A stretch of 64,000 nt of DNA from Lysinibacillus sp. B2A1. GTDB taxonomy: Bacteria; Bacillota; Bacilli; Bacillales_A; Planococcaceae. Both the position numbers and the translations under genes were made by a program. Under the pieces are notes generated by a model. It saw only the letters and a list, made by a program, of their open reading frames with translations. It was not told where the DNA came from and made no database searches. Of this stretch, positions 34,128 to 43,899 are shown one piece after another. Location: the NCBI GenBank assembly GCA_002973635.1, contig CP027224.1, positions 1,560,501 to 1,624,500 of the forward strand, given 5' to 3'. Position 1 is the first letter of the stretch, and the number at the start of each line of letters is the position of its first letter.

Positions 34128-35267
34128 TTAGAGGAGAGAGTTTTTTTGGAATTCAATTGTATGTTCTCCAAGTAACGGTGGTGCTAATTTATATTGAATA
34201 TTTAAATTGGAAAATTTTAATGGGCTTTTAATAAATTTGATTGTCCCATATTGTTCGTGCTCAAGTTCACCAATCATATCACGAGCGATCAACTGGGGTT
34301 GTGCTAGTGCCTCAGCAATCGTATTCACACGACCACCGGGAATTTTAAATTGCTGTAATAATGTAATCCATTCATCCCGAGTTTTAGTAATTGTAATAGT
34401 AGCTATCATCTGTACAAGCTCAGCCTCATGTTGCTTACGCAGGGTATTTGATAAAAAGCGCGGATCCTTTGCCCATTCCTCATGTTTCAGCATCGTGCAA
34501 AACCTTTGAAACTGTCCATCTGTCCCGACACAGATCATTAAGGGACCATCTGCACATTGAAATACTTGATACGGAGCAACATTATTATGGCGATTCCCTA
34601 GACGTTGTGAGGAAAAGCCTGTATTTAAATAAGCACTTGCTACATTTGCTAAGCTACTCATTTGGACATCTAATAAAGCTAAGTCTATAAATTGCCCTTG
34701 ATCAGTTAGATCTCGTAGTCGTAAGGCAGCTAAAATACTTATGACAACATAATTAGACGTTAAAATATCTGCAATAGGTACACCCACCTTTGTTGCTTCA
34801 CCCTCAAGTGAGCCAGTGACATGCATTAAGCCACTCATTGCTTGAATAACCGGGTCAAAGCCAGGTTCGTGTGCAAGAGGGCCAGTTTGCCCGAAACCTG
34901 TGACTGCACAATAAATAAGGCGTGGGTTTACTTTTTTCAGCTCTTCATAGCTTAGTCCCATACGTGCCATATCCCCAGTTTTAAAATTTTCAAGTACGAT
35001 ATCTGCATCTTTGACAAGATCTTTAAATCTTTCTCTACCTTCTGTTGTTTTTAAGTCTAGTAGAATTGATTTTTTATTTCGATTGGCACATAAATAGTAC
35101 GTACTTTGCTCTTGCACAAATGGTCCCCAATCTCGCATACTATCGGAGCCATTTGGGTGTTCAATGCGAATTACTTCCGCTCCTAAATCTGCCAGCATCA
35201 TGGAGCCAGCAGGGGCAGCATAAACACGTGATAAGTCTAGCACTCGAATATTTTCAAGAGGTTGCAT
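34128..35267 (-). CDS. Class III CoA-transferase (CaiB/BaiF family)
   Basis: A 379-residue CoA-transferase. VLDLSRVYAAPAGSMMLADLGAEVIRIEHP is the family start (shown in parts: LSRVYAAPAGS, ADLGAEVIRIE), followed by NKKSILLDLKT, AVTGFGQTGP and GFDPVIQAMSGLMHVTG, which contains the catalytic Asp region. It moves CoA between carboxylic acids. GGAGGAG sits before ATG 35267. In this cluster it would activate the acid that the hydratase and dehydrogenases then handle. The actual acid is not evident; dicarboxylates are common substrates in this class. Confidence 0.9.
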   Translation of the reverse strand: MQPLENIRVLDLSRVYAAPAGSMMLADLGAEVIRIEHPNGSDSMRDWGPFVQEQSTYYLCANRNKKSILLDLKTTEGRERFKDLVKDADIVLENFKTGDMARMGLSYEELKKVNPRLIYCAVTGFGQTGPLAHEPGFDPVIQAMSGLMHVTGSLEGEATKVGVPIADILTSNYVVISILAALRLRDLTDQGQFIDLALLDVQMSSLANVASAYLNTGFSSQRLGNRHNNVAPYQVFQCADGPLMICVGTDGQFQRFCTMLKHEEWAKDPRFLSNTLRKQHEAELVQMIATITITKTRDEWITLLQQFKIPGGRVNTIAEALAQPQLIARDMIGELEHEQYGTIKFIKSPLKFSNLNIQYKLAPPLLGEHTIEFQKNSLL

Positions 35268-35287
35268 GATTTCTCCTCCTACACACA

Positions 35288-36094
35288 TCATTTATAAACA
35301 GGCTTACGTTTTTCTACAACCGCGCTTACACCCTCTTTAAAGTCATCCAATTCTGTGACAATCGCCATTTGCGATGAAATATAATCAAGGGCAGTACGTA
35401 ATTCCATGCGTTGACTTTGATAAACAGCACGCTTAATGAATTGTAGTGTTGTAGTAGGTCGACTTGCTAAGTCTCGTGCATAATTCATTGTGTATTCGTC
35501 TAGCTCATGGTCATCCACAACAAATGTTACAACACCTTTGTCTTTTGCTTCATCTGCAGTTAGTACACGAGCTGTCCAGAACATATCCAATGCTTGATCA
35601 ATACCAATTAATTTTGGTAAATAATAAGCTCCACCATCACCAGGCACAATCGCAACGTTTATATAGCTCTCTGAAATCTTTGTAGATTTAGCGGCAATCC
35701 GAATATCACACATTAAGGCCATATCAAGCCCAGCCCCCATTGCAAAACCATGCACCTGTGCAATAACGGGCTTATCAATTTCTTCAAGGAGAAGAGGGAT
35801 ACGTTGAATTTTTTTCCAAAGTGAATTTTTTCGTGCTAAACCTGTAGAAGAGATGTCCTCTTCGCTTTGGAAAAAGCCCTCACCTGCTTGCATGGCTTTA
35901 ATATCGCCGCCCGCACAAAAAGACTTTCCATTACCTTTTACAATGACAGCTCGAATATCGTTTGAATCACGAACAATTTCCAGCGCTTTTATCCACTCAG
36001 TAATCATTTCTTCACTAAAAGCATTGTACGTCTCAGGTCTATTTAACGTAATGGTTGCAATATGATCTCGCACTTCAAAAAGTAAATCAGTCAT
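35288..36094 (-). CDS. Enoyl-CoA hydratase/isomerase
   Basis: A 268-residue crotonase. ATITLNRPETYNAFSEEM is the N-terminal motif, VKGNGKSFCAGGDIKAM forms the oxyanion hole, and HGFAMGAGLDMALMCDIRIA with YINVAIVPGDGGAYYLPKLIG contains the active-site region. One acidic catalytic position appears as Asp (PGDGG) where classic hydratases have Glu, so hydratase, isomerase and hydrolase remain possible. It sits between the CoA-transferase and the acyl-CoA dehydrogenases. Confidence 0.9.
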   Translation of the reverse strand: MTDLLFEVRDHIATITLNRPETYNAFSEEMITEWIKALEIVRDSNDIRAVIVKGNGKSFCAGGDIKAMQAGEGFFQSEEDISSTGLARKNSLWKKIQRIPLLLEEIDKPVIAQVHGFAMGAGLDMALMCDIRIAAKSTKISESYINVAIVPGDGGAYYLPKLIGIDQALDMFWTARVLTADEAKDKGVVTFVVDDHELDEYTMNYARDLASRPTTTLQFIKRAVYQSQRMELRTALDYISSQMAIVTELDDFKEGVSAVVEKRKPVYK

Positions 36095-36144
36095 TGAAAA
36101 ACACTCCCTTTAGGTTATTGGTTTGAATGTATTTACTGCAAAAT

Positions 36145-37212
36145 TCATCCTTCTACTTTGAGTAGTGGAGAGCTACTAGTCAAATATGTCCAAAGACTAT
36201 CCTCGCTATTTTCCATTAGCTGTAATGCTACAATATTAGTCCAATAAGAGGAATCTACTCCTTCGTCTCGCCATGCCCAAAGTCTACGTGTAAATTGATG
36301 CAAACTATGTTCGTGGGTTGTACCAATGGCTGCGTGTACTTGGTGTGAGATGGTTGTAACTGTTTGAATGATTTCTTCAAAACGAATGCGGGCGTATGCA
36401 ACCTCACTTTTTTCATTATTTGTCAGAAGGGCTTCGGTTACATTATTAAATGCCGCTAAAGCAATAGCCGTTTCACCTGCTAAGTGAACAATATGCTGCT
36501 GAACAAGCTGGAAGCGATGAATCGGTCGACCGAATTGCTCACGTTCCTTCGTATATTGAACGGTTAAGTCATTTATTTTATCAATAGCACCAGTCATCAG
36601 GGCTAATTGAAAGGCGGTACAGAGTGTTGTTAAAGTGTGTATTTCATTAGGAGATAACACAGCAGACATTTGTGAAATTAGTGCATGTTGGAATGTCACT
36701 GTATCACGCGGCTCGCCTGCTAAATTTGTGCCTTGTTTAATTTCAGCCTGACTTAAGTCTATTGCTACAAGATGCGTACCCTCTGTACTATGAGCAAGTG
36801 TTACTAGGTGCTTCACATGACGTGCCCATGGAATATGATGAGCCTCACCCGTTAGTGTCCCGCTCTCTAACGTAAAGACTTGGTTCATAGATAACCTATA
36901 TGTCGCTAAACCTTCTAGTACCTGTAACTTCGAATACTCCAGTAAATAGTTCGCAAAGGTTGTTTCAAAAAATGGAATAGGAGCAGCGTATTTTCCAGTT
37001 AATCGAACAATATTCAGTAAATCTTCAATATCGCCCCCTGCACCTCCATTTTCTTCGGTAACGGCTACAATCGTCATACCATTTTCCTCAAATAATTCCC
37101 ATAATGCCGGTGCCCAATCACCTTGTTCTACAGTATCGACTAAATCTTTATCGACATTTTCCTTTAACATGCGCTCAACAACTTCTGTAATCATGTCTTT
37201 CATCTCACTCAT
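36145..37212 (-). CDS. Acyl-CoA dehydrogenase-like protein, smaller divergent subunit
   Basis: A 355-residue acyl-CoA dehydrogenase relative. EENGMTIVAVTEENGGAGGD marks the N-terminal domain and YTKEREQFGRPIHRFQLVQQ the FAD-domain motif. The middle beta domain lacks the usual SEP and WTSN-type sequences. Its ATG overlaps the end of the other dehydrogenase gene by four bases. Such pairs of one canonical and one degenerate dehydrogenase occur as alpha2-beta2 enzymes in steroid and side-chain degradation, so these two may form a heteromer. That is inference. Confidence 0.82.
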   Translation of the reverse strand: MSEMKDMITEVVERMLKENVDKDLVDTVEQGDWAPALWELFEENGMTIVAVTEENGGAGGDIEDLLNIVRLTGKYAAPIPFFETTFANYLLEYSKLQVLEGLATYRLSMNQVFTLESGTLTGEAHHIPWARHVKHLVTLAHSTEGTHLVAIDLSQAEIKQGTNLAGEPRDTVTFQHALISQMSAVLSPNEIHTLTTLCTAFQLALMTGAIDKINDLTVQYTKEREQFGRPIHRFQLVQQHIVHLAGETAIALAAFNNVTEALLTNNEKSEVAYARIRFEEIIQTVTTISHQVHAAIGTTHEHSLHQFTRRLWAWRDEGVDSSYWTNIVALQLMENSEDSLWTYLTSSSPLLKVEG

Positions 37213-38363
37213 TGTGCTACAACTCCTTTCGCTACAACACCATACAATACTTCTGAAGTGCCACCTCTAATTGTAAAGCCTGGCGCATGTAAAATAGACT
37301 GAGCCATAAAGCGATCAATTTTACGATCGGCATCAAGTGAAGGATAAGTCTGTATGATTAGACGTGTGATTTCAGGAATACTTTGCTCGAATTTCGTTCC
37401 AAGTGCTTTCACAAGTGCTGCTGGAATAGATACATCTTCACTATTGCCAGATTCTAAAAGTTGAGCCACACCAATTGATAGATTTCGTAGACTCCAAAGA
37501 CGAGCAACAATTTTGGATGCTTGCATTAATCCTTGTGAATTGTTTTGGCGCTTTAGCTCTTGAATAAGCTCATCTATTAATGGAAATGTGCTCAAGATTC
37601 TCTCTGGACCACTACGCTCAAAGGCAAGCTCTGCTAATCCTTGTGCCCAGCCATTACCGATTTCTCCAACAATCATATTGTCCGGTACAAAAACGTTATC
37701 AAAGAACACCTCATTGTAATGATGCTCGCCAGTTAAATATTTAATGGGAACAATGGTTACACCCTGTGCCTGTAAATCGATAATAAGCTGACTTAGCCCT
37801 GCATGCTTATTCTTCCCATCAAAAGGACTTGTACGTACTAAAGTGACCATATAATGGCAAAGATGAGCGTTACTCGTCCATATTTTTTGCCCATTTACAA
37901 TCCAGCCACCTTCTATTTTTTCGGCACGTGTACTGACAGAAGCTAGGTCAGAGCCACTATTAGGTTCACTTAAGCCTATGCCAAAATAGCATTCTCCTTT
38001 CACGATTTCAGGTAAGAAAAATTCACGCTGTTCTTCTGACCCATAACGTAAAAGAAGAGGACCTGTTTGGCGGTCCGCAAACCAATGCGCTGCAACAGGA
38101 GCGCCGATGGCTAAAAATTCCTCGGTTAAAATATATCGATCTATAGTACTTCGTTCTTGACCACCATATTTTTTAGGCCAGGTTAAGCCAATCCAGCCCT
38201 TTTGACCAATTAATTTGGAGAATTTAGGATCATCTCCACTTAACCAAGAATCACATTTTTGTGTGAAGGTCCCTTTTGCTAATTCATCCTGCAGAAAAGC
38301 TCGAACCTCTAAGCGAAATTGTTCCTGTTCTTCTGTAAATTGCACCGTTGGTAAATGAAGCAT
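37209..38363 (-). CDS. Acyl-CoA dehydrogenase
   Basis: A 384-residue flavoprotein. FRLEVRAFLQDELAKG, GLTWPKKYGGQ, ECYFGIGLSEPNSGSDLASV, WIVNGQKIWTSNAHLCHYMV and GFTIRGGTSEVLYGVVAKGV are the canonical motifs, including the C-terminal RGGTSE FAD contact. It introduces a double bond into an acyl-CoA. It is the first gene of the five-gene minus-strand cluster ending with the IclR-type regulator. The substrate chain cannot be told. Confidence 0.92.
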   Translation of the reverse strand: MLHLPTVQFTEEQEQFRLEVRAFLQDELAKGTFTQKCDSWLSGDDPKFSKLIGQKGWIGLTWPKKYGGQERSTIDRYILTEEFLAIGAPVAAHWFADRQTGPLLLRYGSEEQREFFLPEIVKGECYFGIGLSEPNSGSDLASVSTRAEKIEGGWIVNGQKIWTSNAHLCHYMVTLVRTSPFDGKNKHAGLSQLIIDLQAQGVTIVPIKYLTGEHHYNEVFFDNVFVPDNMIVGEIGNGWAQGLAELAFERSGPERILSTFPLIDELIQELKRQNNSQGLMQASKIVARLWSLRNLSIGVAQLLESGNSEDVSIPAALVKALGTKFEQSIPEITRLIIQTYPSLDADRKIDRFMAQSILHAPGFTIRGGTSEVLYGVVAKGVVAQ

Positions 38364-38581
38364 TTCATCATTCCTCCTGTTTTACCGCAATGTGGTAACT
38401 ATTATTTTATATGTGTATTTTATGACTTCTTATGAATGGAGTCAATGTATTTTTTGAATTATTAAAATTTTTGTTGCGGAGGGGTAAGTGATGAGGTGGA
38501 AGTAATATTTTTAATCAAAAAATGGTAAAATGCAGAATAAACGTGTTACTATGTAGAAAATTCTGTTATGGAGGTAAGGGC

Positions 38582-39919
38582 ATGCAAATGGCTATCAAAA
38601 CTTCCCAAAAGGTAATGCAAGTTTTATCAGCGCAGCTTGTACAGCATTTAGAAATTCTGCAATACTCCACAAATGAGCTAGAACAGTTCATCTATGACAA
38701 AGCTAATGAAAATCCTCTGTTAGTTGTTACTGATGCTGCAGTAAAAAGTCAATACGAGGAAATTTTCCAATTAGCAAGCTGTTCCGTTAAGAATTTTTCC
38801 TCGCAATATTATGAGCCAAAAAGTAATTTGTTTAATTTCGTTGAGATGGGGCTAGCTGCAAAAGAAAGCTATGAACGGTTTTTATTGGAACAGGTGCCTA
38901 TTCATAAAAATCTTTCTTCTATGGATTTAAAAATCTTAATGTTTTTAATTCAATCTTTAGATGATCGTTTATTTTTAGATGTTGATATTAAATTGGTCGC
39001 CGATAGATTTAAAACAAGTAATTTTCATGTAGAGGCACTATTGGATTTACTCCAAACATTTGAGCCAGTAGGAGTAGGGGCACGTAATACGAAAGAATAC
39101 TTACTAATTCAAGTAGATAGAGATGAGCTTGCACCTAAATTAACCTACCAATTTATCAAAGATGATTTAGAGTTAGTAGCTGCACAGGCCATTAAACAAT
39201 TAAGTAAAAAGTACAAAACGCCAATACATGAAGTAAAAAAAACTTTGGACTATATAAAAAATTTACAACCAGTAATAACAGGAGATAAATTGGAAGCGAT
39301 TCCATATGTCATTCCTGAAATTGAAGTGGAGAAAATGGATGAGGAATGGTTGATTAAATTAAATCGTGGATATATCCCAACCGTTACAATTGATAAACAT
39401 TATGTAGAAATATTAAAGAATGATCCAAATTGTAAAACATATTTCCGAGACACAATGAAAGATGCTCTGTTATTACTACAAGGAATTGAGCAACGTGATA
39501 AAACACTTTATGAACTAGCTAGATTGCTAGTGAAATTGCAAAAGGATTTTTTCCAACAAGGGTTTGAAGCTATACAGCCCATGCGTTTGAAGGATGTAGC
39601 AGACATTTTAGGTTTACATGTATCAACAATTAGTCGTGCTATTCGTGGCAAATATATTAAAACCTCTCATGGCGTATATGCTTTACAAACGTTATTTACT
39701 AAGGGCGTGATGAATAGTTCAGGAAAAATGGATTCTATTATGTATATTAAAAAGCGACTTAAACAGTTGATCGAGGGTGAGGATAAACAAAAGCCTTTAA
39801 CGGATCAGCTAATTACTAAAATATTAAGTGGAGAAGGGATTCAAATTTCTAGACGGACAGTAGCGAAGTACAGAGAGGAAATGAACATTTTGAGCTCATT
39901 TAATCGGTCATATGGATAG
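38582..39919 (+). CDS. rpoN: RNA polymerase sigma-54 factor
   Basis: A 445-residue RpoN. The Gln-rich region I (KVMQVLSAQLVQHLEILQYS, NELEQFIYDKANENPLL), the core-binding domain, the helix-turn-helix (RLKDVADILGLHVSTISRAI) and the RpoN box (SRRTVAKYRE) that reads the -24 element are all visible. ATG 38582 follows GGAGGTAAGGGC; the 20 codons before it are rejected. Two clear sigma-54 promoters and an activator gene lie within the next 6 kb, so this is probably the sigma factor for that unit and for others in the genome. Confidence 0.95.
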   Translation: MQMAIKTSQKVMQVLSAQLVQHLEILQYSTNELEQFIYDKANENPLLVVTDAAVKSQYEEIFQLASCSVKNFSSQYYEPKSNLFNFVEMGLAAKESYERFLLEQVPIHKNLSSMDLKILMFLIQSLDDRLFLDVDIKLVADRFKTSNFHVEALLDLLQTFEPVGVGARNTKEYLLIQVDRDELAPKLTYQFIKDDLELVAAQAIKQLSKKYKTPIHEVKKTLDYIKNLQPVITGDKLEAIPYVIPEIEVEKMDEEWLIKLNRGYIPTVTIDKHYVEILKNDPNCKTYFRDTMKDALLLLQGIEQRDKTLYELARLLVKLQKDFFQQGFEAIQPMRLKDVADILGLHVSTISRAIRGKYIKTSHGVYALQTLFTKGVMNSSGKMDSIMYIKKRLKQLIEGEDKQKPLTDQLITKILSGEGIQISRRTVAKYREEMNILSSFNRSYG

Positions 39920-39940
39920 ATGATGTAAATGAAGTGTCAA

Positions 39941-39958
39941 TGATGTACATTTGCATCA
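39941..39958. promoter_or_regulatory. Putative activator site (UAS) upstream of the permease gene
   Basis: TGATGTACATTTGCATCA has TGATG/CATCA arms. Nearly the same 18 bases recur at 43875. It lies about 110 bases upstream of the sigma-54 promoter at 40066, a normal enhancer distance. Confidence 0.65.
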
Positions 39959-40065
39959 AAAATTCGAAATCGCATATGAGTCTATTCATGAACCAATCAT
40001 TTTAAATGACAACAATTGGAGGTATGGATAGATAATTATTTGAAATTTTTAATAATTGAATAGAG

Positions 40066-40083
40066 TTGGCATCCAATTTGCTC
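40066..40083 (+). promoter_or_regulatory. Sigma-54 promoter of the permease gene
   Basis: TTGGCATCCAATTTGCTC fits the -24/-12 consensus with GG (40068-40069) and GC (40080-40081) separated by exactly 10 bases. Confidence 0.85.
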
Positions 40084-40156
40084 ATTAAACGGTAGACATT
40101 GAATTAGAGGAAAGGGGCTAGTAAATGTCTACATAAAATACTAAAGGGGTGCTTTA

Positions 40157-41571
40157 ATGGGAGCTTTGCAAAAATCACTGAAAACACGGCATATTACAAT
40201 GATTTCCATTGGAGGGGTAATTGGTACAGGGCTATTCGTTGGTACAGGAAAAATATATTAAGCACTGGTCCAGCGGCAGTCGTTTCATATGCAATTGCAT
40301 GCTTACTCATCGTTTTAATTATGCAAATGGTTGGTGAAATGGCGGCAGGAGAAATTGTTCTAGGGGAAAAAGCTAATGGTTCGGCAGAGTTAGGTTCATT
40401 TGCTTCATATGCAGGAAAGTATATTGGTCCATGGGCAGGCTTTACCGTTGGCTGGCTATATTGGGCAAGCTGGGTATTTATTGTGGGGTTAGAAGCGGCA
40501 CTTATTGGAGGAATGCTGCATAACTGGTTCCCGTTTATACCAATTTGGGTTGGGAGTATAGGCATCACATTGTTAATGACCATCATCAATATTTATTCTG
40601 TGAAATCATTTGGGGAATTCGAATATTGGCTTTCCTTCGTTAAAGTTTCAGCCATTCTTGTATTTTTAGTAGTTGGTCTAGCTATGATTTTAGGCATATG
40701 GCCAAACTATGAGGCAAAGGGGTTAGGGATCTTAACAGAATTCGGTGGATTTGCACCAAATGGTATTGTCCCAATTTTCACTGCCATTGTATTTGTTATT
40801 TTCTCAATTTGTGGTGCAGAGGTAGCGGCTATTGCGGCAGCAGAATCTGAAAATCCAGCGAAAAATATTGTTCGTGCCATTCGCAATGTTGTGTTTCGAT
40901 TAGGGCTATTTTTTGTAGGCTCAGTAGCTATTATGGTGTTTATCTTACCTTGGAATGATACTAAAATGTTGGCAGCGCCATATGCAAATATTTTAACGAT
41001 GGCAGGGCTTCCTATTGCTGCTCAAATTATTCAAATCGTCATCTTTATATCATTAATCTCAGTATTAAATTCTGCACTGTATACAAGCTCACGTATGTTA
41101 CTAGAAATGTCACGTCAGGGTGATGCACCGAAAATATTTTCACAAATTAAAAATCGGCGGGGAGTACCTGTACCTGCGATTATCGGTAGCACAGTGGTGG
41201 CGTATATTTGTGCGATGCTATATTTCATTTCACCTGAAGTTATCTTCTATTTTTTAGGTAACTGTGTTGGTGGATTGATGATTGCGGTTTATATTTTTAT
41301 TGCTATTTCTCAAATTCGTTTCCGACATTATTATGACAAGGTTTCAAATGAGCCATTATCGATTAAAATGTGGTTATTCCCATACCTATCGTATGTCACT
41401 ATTGGTATTTTAACTGTTGTTTATTTCTGTCAAGCGCTCATTGAATCTTTACGCTCTCAGTTTTATTTAAGCACATTAGTTTTAATTGTCTCAGTTGTGC
41501 TGTTTATGATTATGCGAAAGTTGTCGACAAGACCAACAGAGCAAATAGAGGAAAAGCTAGCCTCAGAGTAG
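40157..41571 (+). pseudogene. APC-family amino acid permease (GABA-permease-like) with a -1 frameshift
   Basis: ATG 40157, preceded by AAAGGGGTG, gives [20 protein letters not shown] and [13 protein letters not shown], then a stop at 40259. The rest continues in another frame as STGPAAVVSYAIACLL, GEMAAGEIVLGEKANGSAEL and about ten further helices to 41571. One extra A in the A5 run at 40249-40253 would restore a protein of about 471 residues. AAT/GABA-permease features indicate amino acid or amine uptake. It has its own sigma-54 promoter and belongs to the catabolic unit. Recent decay and sequencing error are both possible. Confidence 0.82.
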
Positions 41572-41604
41572 AATAGTATGGTGATGTTCCTAATCGTAGT
41601 GATT

Positions 41605-42064
41605 TAACTTCTTTCAGCAAATATCTTTAGTACCGAAAGCGTAGCGGCAGCGGCAGGTACAGAAGTCTCCCGCCTCTATAGGTGGTGAAATGAATGTGAA
41701 TTTAAGCTACTTTTCAGAGGGTGTCCAAACACCCGCTGAAATAGAGGAACTCAGGCTAAAATCTTCCCATCCTGTGAAAACGCCTGAGTGACCAACATCG
41801 TGCTGCTGTCGCTACGTTAGCACTACGCTTTCGCGCAAAAAACATCTGTTGGCCCAAAGCCTCTGGCGGATGTCACGGAATCGGAAAGGAGTTAGTAAAG
41901 GATGTTAGCCTAAAATCATCGCATCCATGCGATAACAGCTAACTGACCTGCATCGGTAAAAACGCCACGTCCTGTGGCATTACCGAAATGACCGACATCG
42001 TGTCGGCCCTCAGCAGACCTAATCACAAAGTCGATTCCGGACGCAATTATGCCGAGGCATAATT
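41605..42064 (+). repeat. Dispersed intergenic repeat, copy B (long form)
   Basis: The longest of the three copies, about 460 bp. It has TTTCAGCAAATATCTTTAG, CCGCCTCTATAGGTGG (41670-41687), TTTCAGAGGGTGT/ACACCCGCTGAAA, GGCGGATGTCACGGA (41865) and the terminal perfect palindrome AATTATGCCGAGGCATAATT (42045-42064). A central part absent from copies A and C holds more hairpins, such as CGGTAA...CCAC/GTGG...TTACCG near 41960-41990. No coding frame is supported in 41572-42227. Confidence 0.85.
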
Positions 42065-42227
42065 GATATAAGCTTACAAAAAATTCGCGACAATTCTGCG
42101 AGATAGCAAGCCAAGCAATAAAGCGAAGGTCTTAAGCACCTTTAGGCATGCAAATTACCCGTGGAAAGAGAGCGAATTTTTTGTATGAAGCGTTTATATT
42201 TTTCTGGTCTGAGAGGAAGTGGTCTAT

Positions 42228-43874
42228 ATGTCGATAACAGAAATTCATAAAGATGAACATTTTATTCTTGTCAAAAATGATGAAGTGATTGTAAAAAGTG
42301 ATATCCAAATAGAGCTTCTTGAAAAAATAATAAAAAAGTATAGCAAAGGTACAGAAACATTTGAAATAGAAGGTTATTTTATTCATGTATTAGAGACTTC
42401 TCAAGGTAGTTTATTTACTATTAGACCATTAACACAGTTTAGCCATATCGATTTTATGAACCCGCTATCAAACAAAGTATTAAATTCCATATCAGAGGGC
42501 ATTACCATTTGTGATAGCAATGGTAAGATATTATTTCAAAATGATATTGATATCGAAATTGTCGGTATTGATTTAATGGGAAGATATGCAAAAGATGCAA
42601 TAGCTGAAGGATTAATGAGTGATTCTATATCAATGAAAGTCATTGAATCGAAAGAAAAAGTAACCATACTGCAAACGTTCATTAATGGAAAGTGCTTTTT
42701 AGTGACTGGCAAGCCGATATTTGATGAAAAGGGTGAGTTGCAATACGTAGTTGCTATTACACGTGATATGACCCAGTTAAAACTATTAGAGACAGAAGTG
42801 AAAAAATTAGAGGTTCAAAACGAAAGTTTTAAAAATAAGCTACAAGCATTACATAATAAAGATGATACAACAAGTAGTTTAATCGCTGTGTCACCTGCAA
42901 TGATGGATGTTATAAATCGTGTGATGAGAATTGCAGAGGTAGATTCTACTGTATTAATTGGTGGTGAATCGGGGGTTGGTAAAGAAGAAATTACAAAGCT
43001 AATTCATGCAAATAGTAGACGTAGCCATAAGCAAATATTAACGATTAACTGTAGTGCAATACCTGAAAATCTATTAGAAACTGAGCTTTTTGGCTATGAG
43101 GGAGGAGCATTTACTGGAGCATCTAGAGGTGGTAAAGCTGGGTTATTTGAAATTGCGTCAGGTGGTACAGTATTTTTAGATGAAATTGGAGAGATGCCTT
43201 TGTTACTACAGGCAAAATTATTGCGTGTGCTCCAAGAGTCAGAGGTTCAACGTATTGGTAGTGGGAAGCCTATTTCCATTGATGTCCGCATCATTGCAGC
43301 AACAAATCGCAATTTGGCGGAAATGGTGAGACAAGGTAGTTTCCGTGAGGATTTATATTATCGGTTAAATATCATCCCCATTGAAATTCCACCGTTAAGA
43401 CAACGACGCCAGGATATTATTCCTTTAGTTCATCATTTTTTAGCTGTCATTGGAGAGAAATACGGTATTCATCGAACAATAGAATCCGCCGCTATGAAAA
43501 TATTAGCGTCTTATGATTGGCCAGGAAATATACGTCAGCTTAAAAATATGGTGGAACGAATTTGCTTATTAGCTACACAACCAGAAATAACAGTATATAC
43601 GGTACAACAAGAATTAGATAGTAATACAACGAATATTCGTAATATCGAAAATATGGAGCAACTACCAAATATACAGGATTCAGATGCTCCAATGATGTTT
43701 AGTGGTACCTTAAAGGAGCAAGTAGCTGCTTTTGAAAAGCAAATTATTAAGCAGACGTTGTCTCAATATCCAAGTATTAGGCAGGCAGCCAAATCACTTG
43801 GTTGTGATCAATCAACTTTAGTACGCAAAATACAAAAATTCCAATTAACAAGGCAAATTTCTTATAAGGAATAG
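42228..43874 (+). CDS. Sigma-54-dependent PAS/AAA+/Fis transcriptional activator
   Basis: A 548-residue activator. An N-terminal region and a PAS domain (about 80-185, ISEGITICDSNGKILFQND) precede a coiled linker. The AAA+ domain is intact: Walker A GGESGVGKE (245-253), GAFTGA (293-298), Walker B GTVFLDEI, Arg finger in FREDLYYRLNIIPIEIPPLR, DWPGNIRQLKNMV. The C-terminal Fis helix-turn-helix reads SIRQAAKSLGCDQSTLVRKI. ATG 42228 follows GAGAGGAAG. It sits between two genes with sigma-54 promoters and should activate both, using the repeated TGATG-N8-CATCA sites. Confidence 0.93.
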   Translation: MSITEIHKDEHFILVKNDEVIVKSDIQIELLEKIIKKYSKGTETFEIEGYFIHVLETSQGSLFTIRPLTQFSHIDFMNPLSNKVLNSISEGITICDSNGKILFQNDIDIEIVGIDLMGRYAKDAIAEGLMSDSISMKVIESKEKVTILQTFINGKCFLVTGKPIFDEKGELQYVVAITRDMTQLKLLETEVKKLEVQNESFKNKLQALHNKDDTTSSLIAVSPAMMDVINRVMRIAEVDSTVLIGGESGVGKEEITKLIHANSRRSHKQILTINCSAIPENLLETELFGYEGGAFTGASRGGKAGLFEIASGGTVFLDEIGEMPLLLQAKLLRVLQESEVQRIGSGKPISIDVRIIAATNRNLAEMVRQGSFREDLYYRLNIIPIEIPPLRQRRQDIIPLVHHFLAVIGEKYGIHRTIESAAMKILASYDWPGNIRQLKNMVERICLLATQPEITVYTVQQELDSNTTNIRNIENMEQLPNIQDSDAPMMFSGTLKEQVAAFEKQIIKQTLSQYPSIRQAAKSLGCDQSTLVRKIQKFQLTRQISYKE

Positions 43875-43892
43875 TGATGTATTTTTGCATCA
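43875..43892. promoter_or_regulatory. Putative activator site (UAS) upstream of the aminotransferase gene
   Basis: TGATGTATTTTTGCATCA differs from the site at 39941 in only two of 18 bases. It directly follows the activator stop codon, about 190 bases before the sigma-54 promoter. Confidence 0.65.
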
Positions 43893-43899
43893 AATTTTC

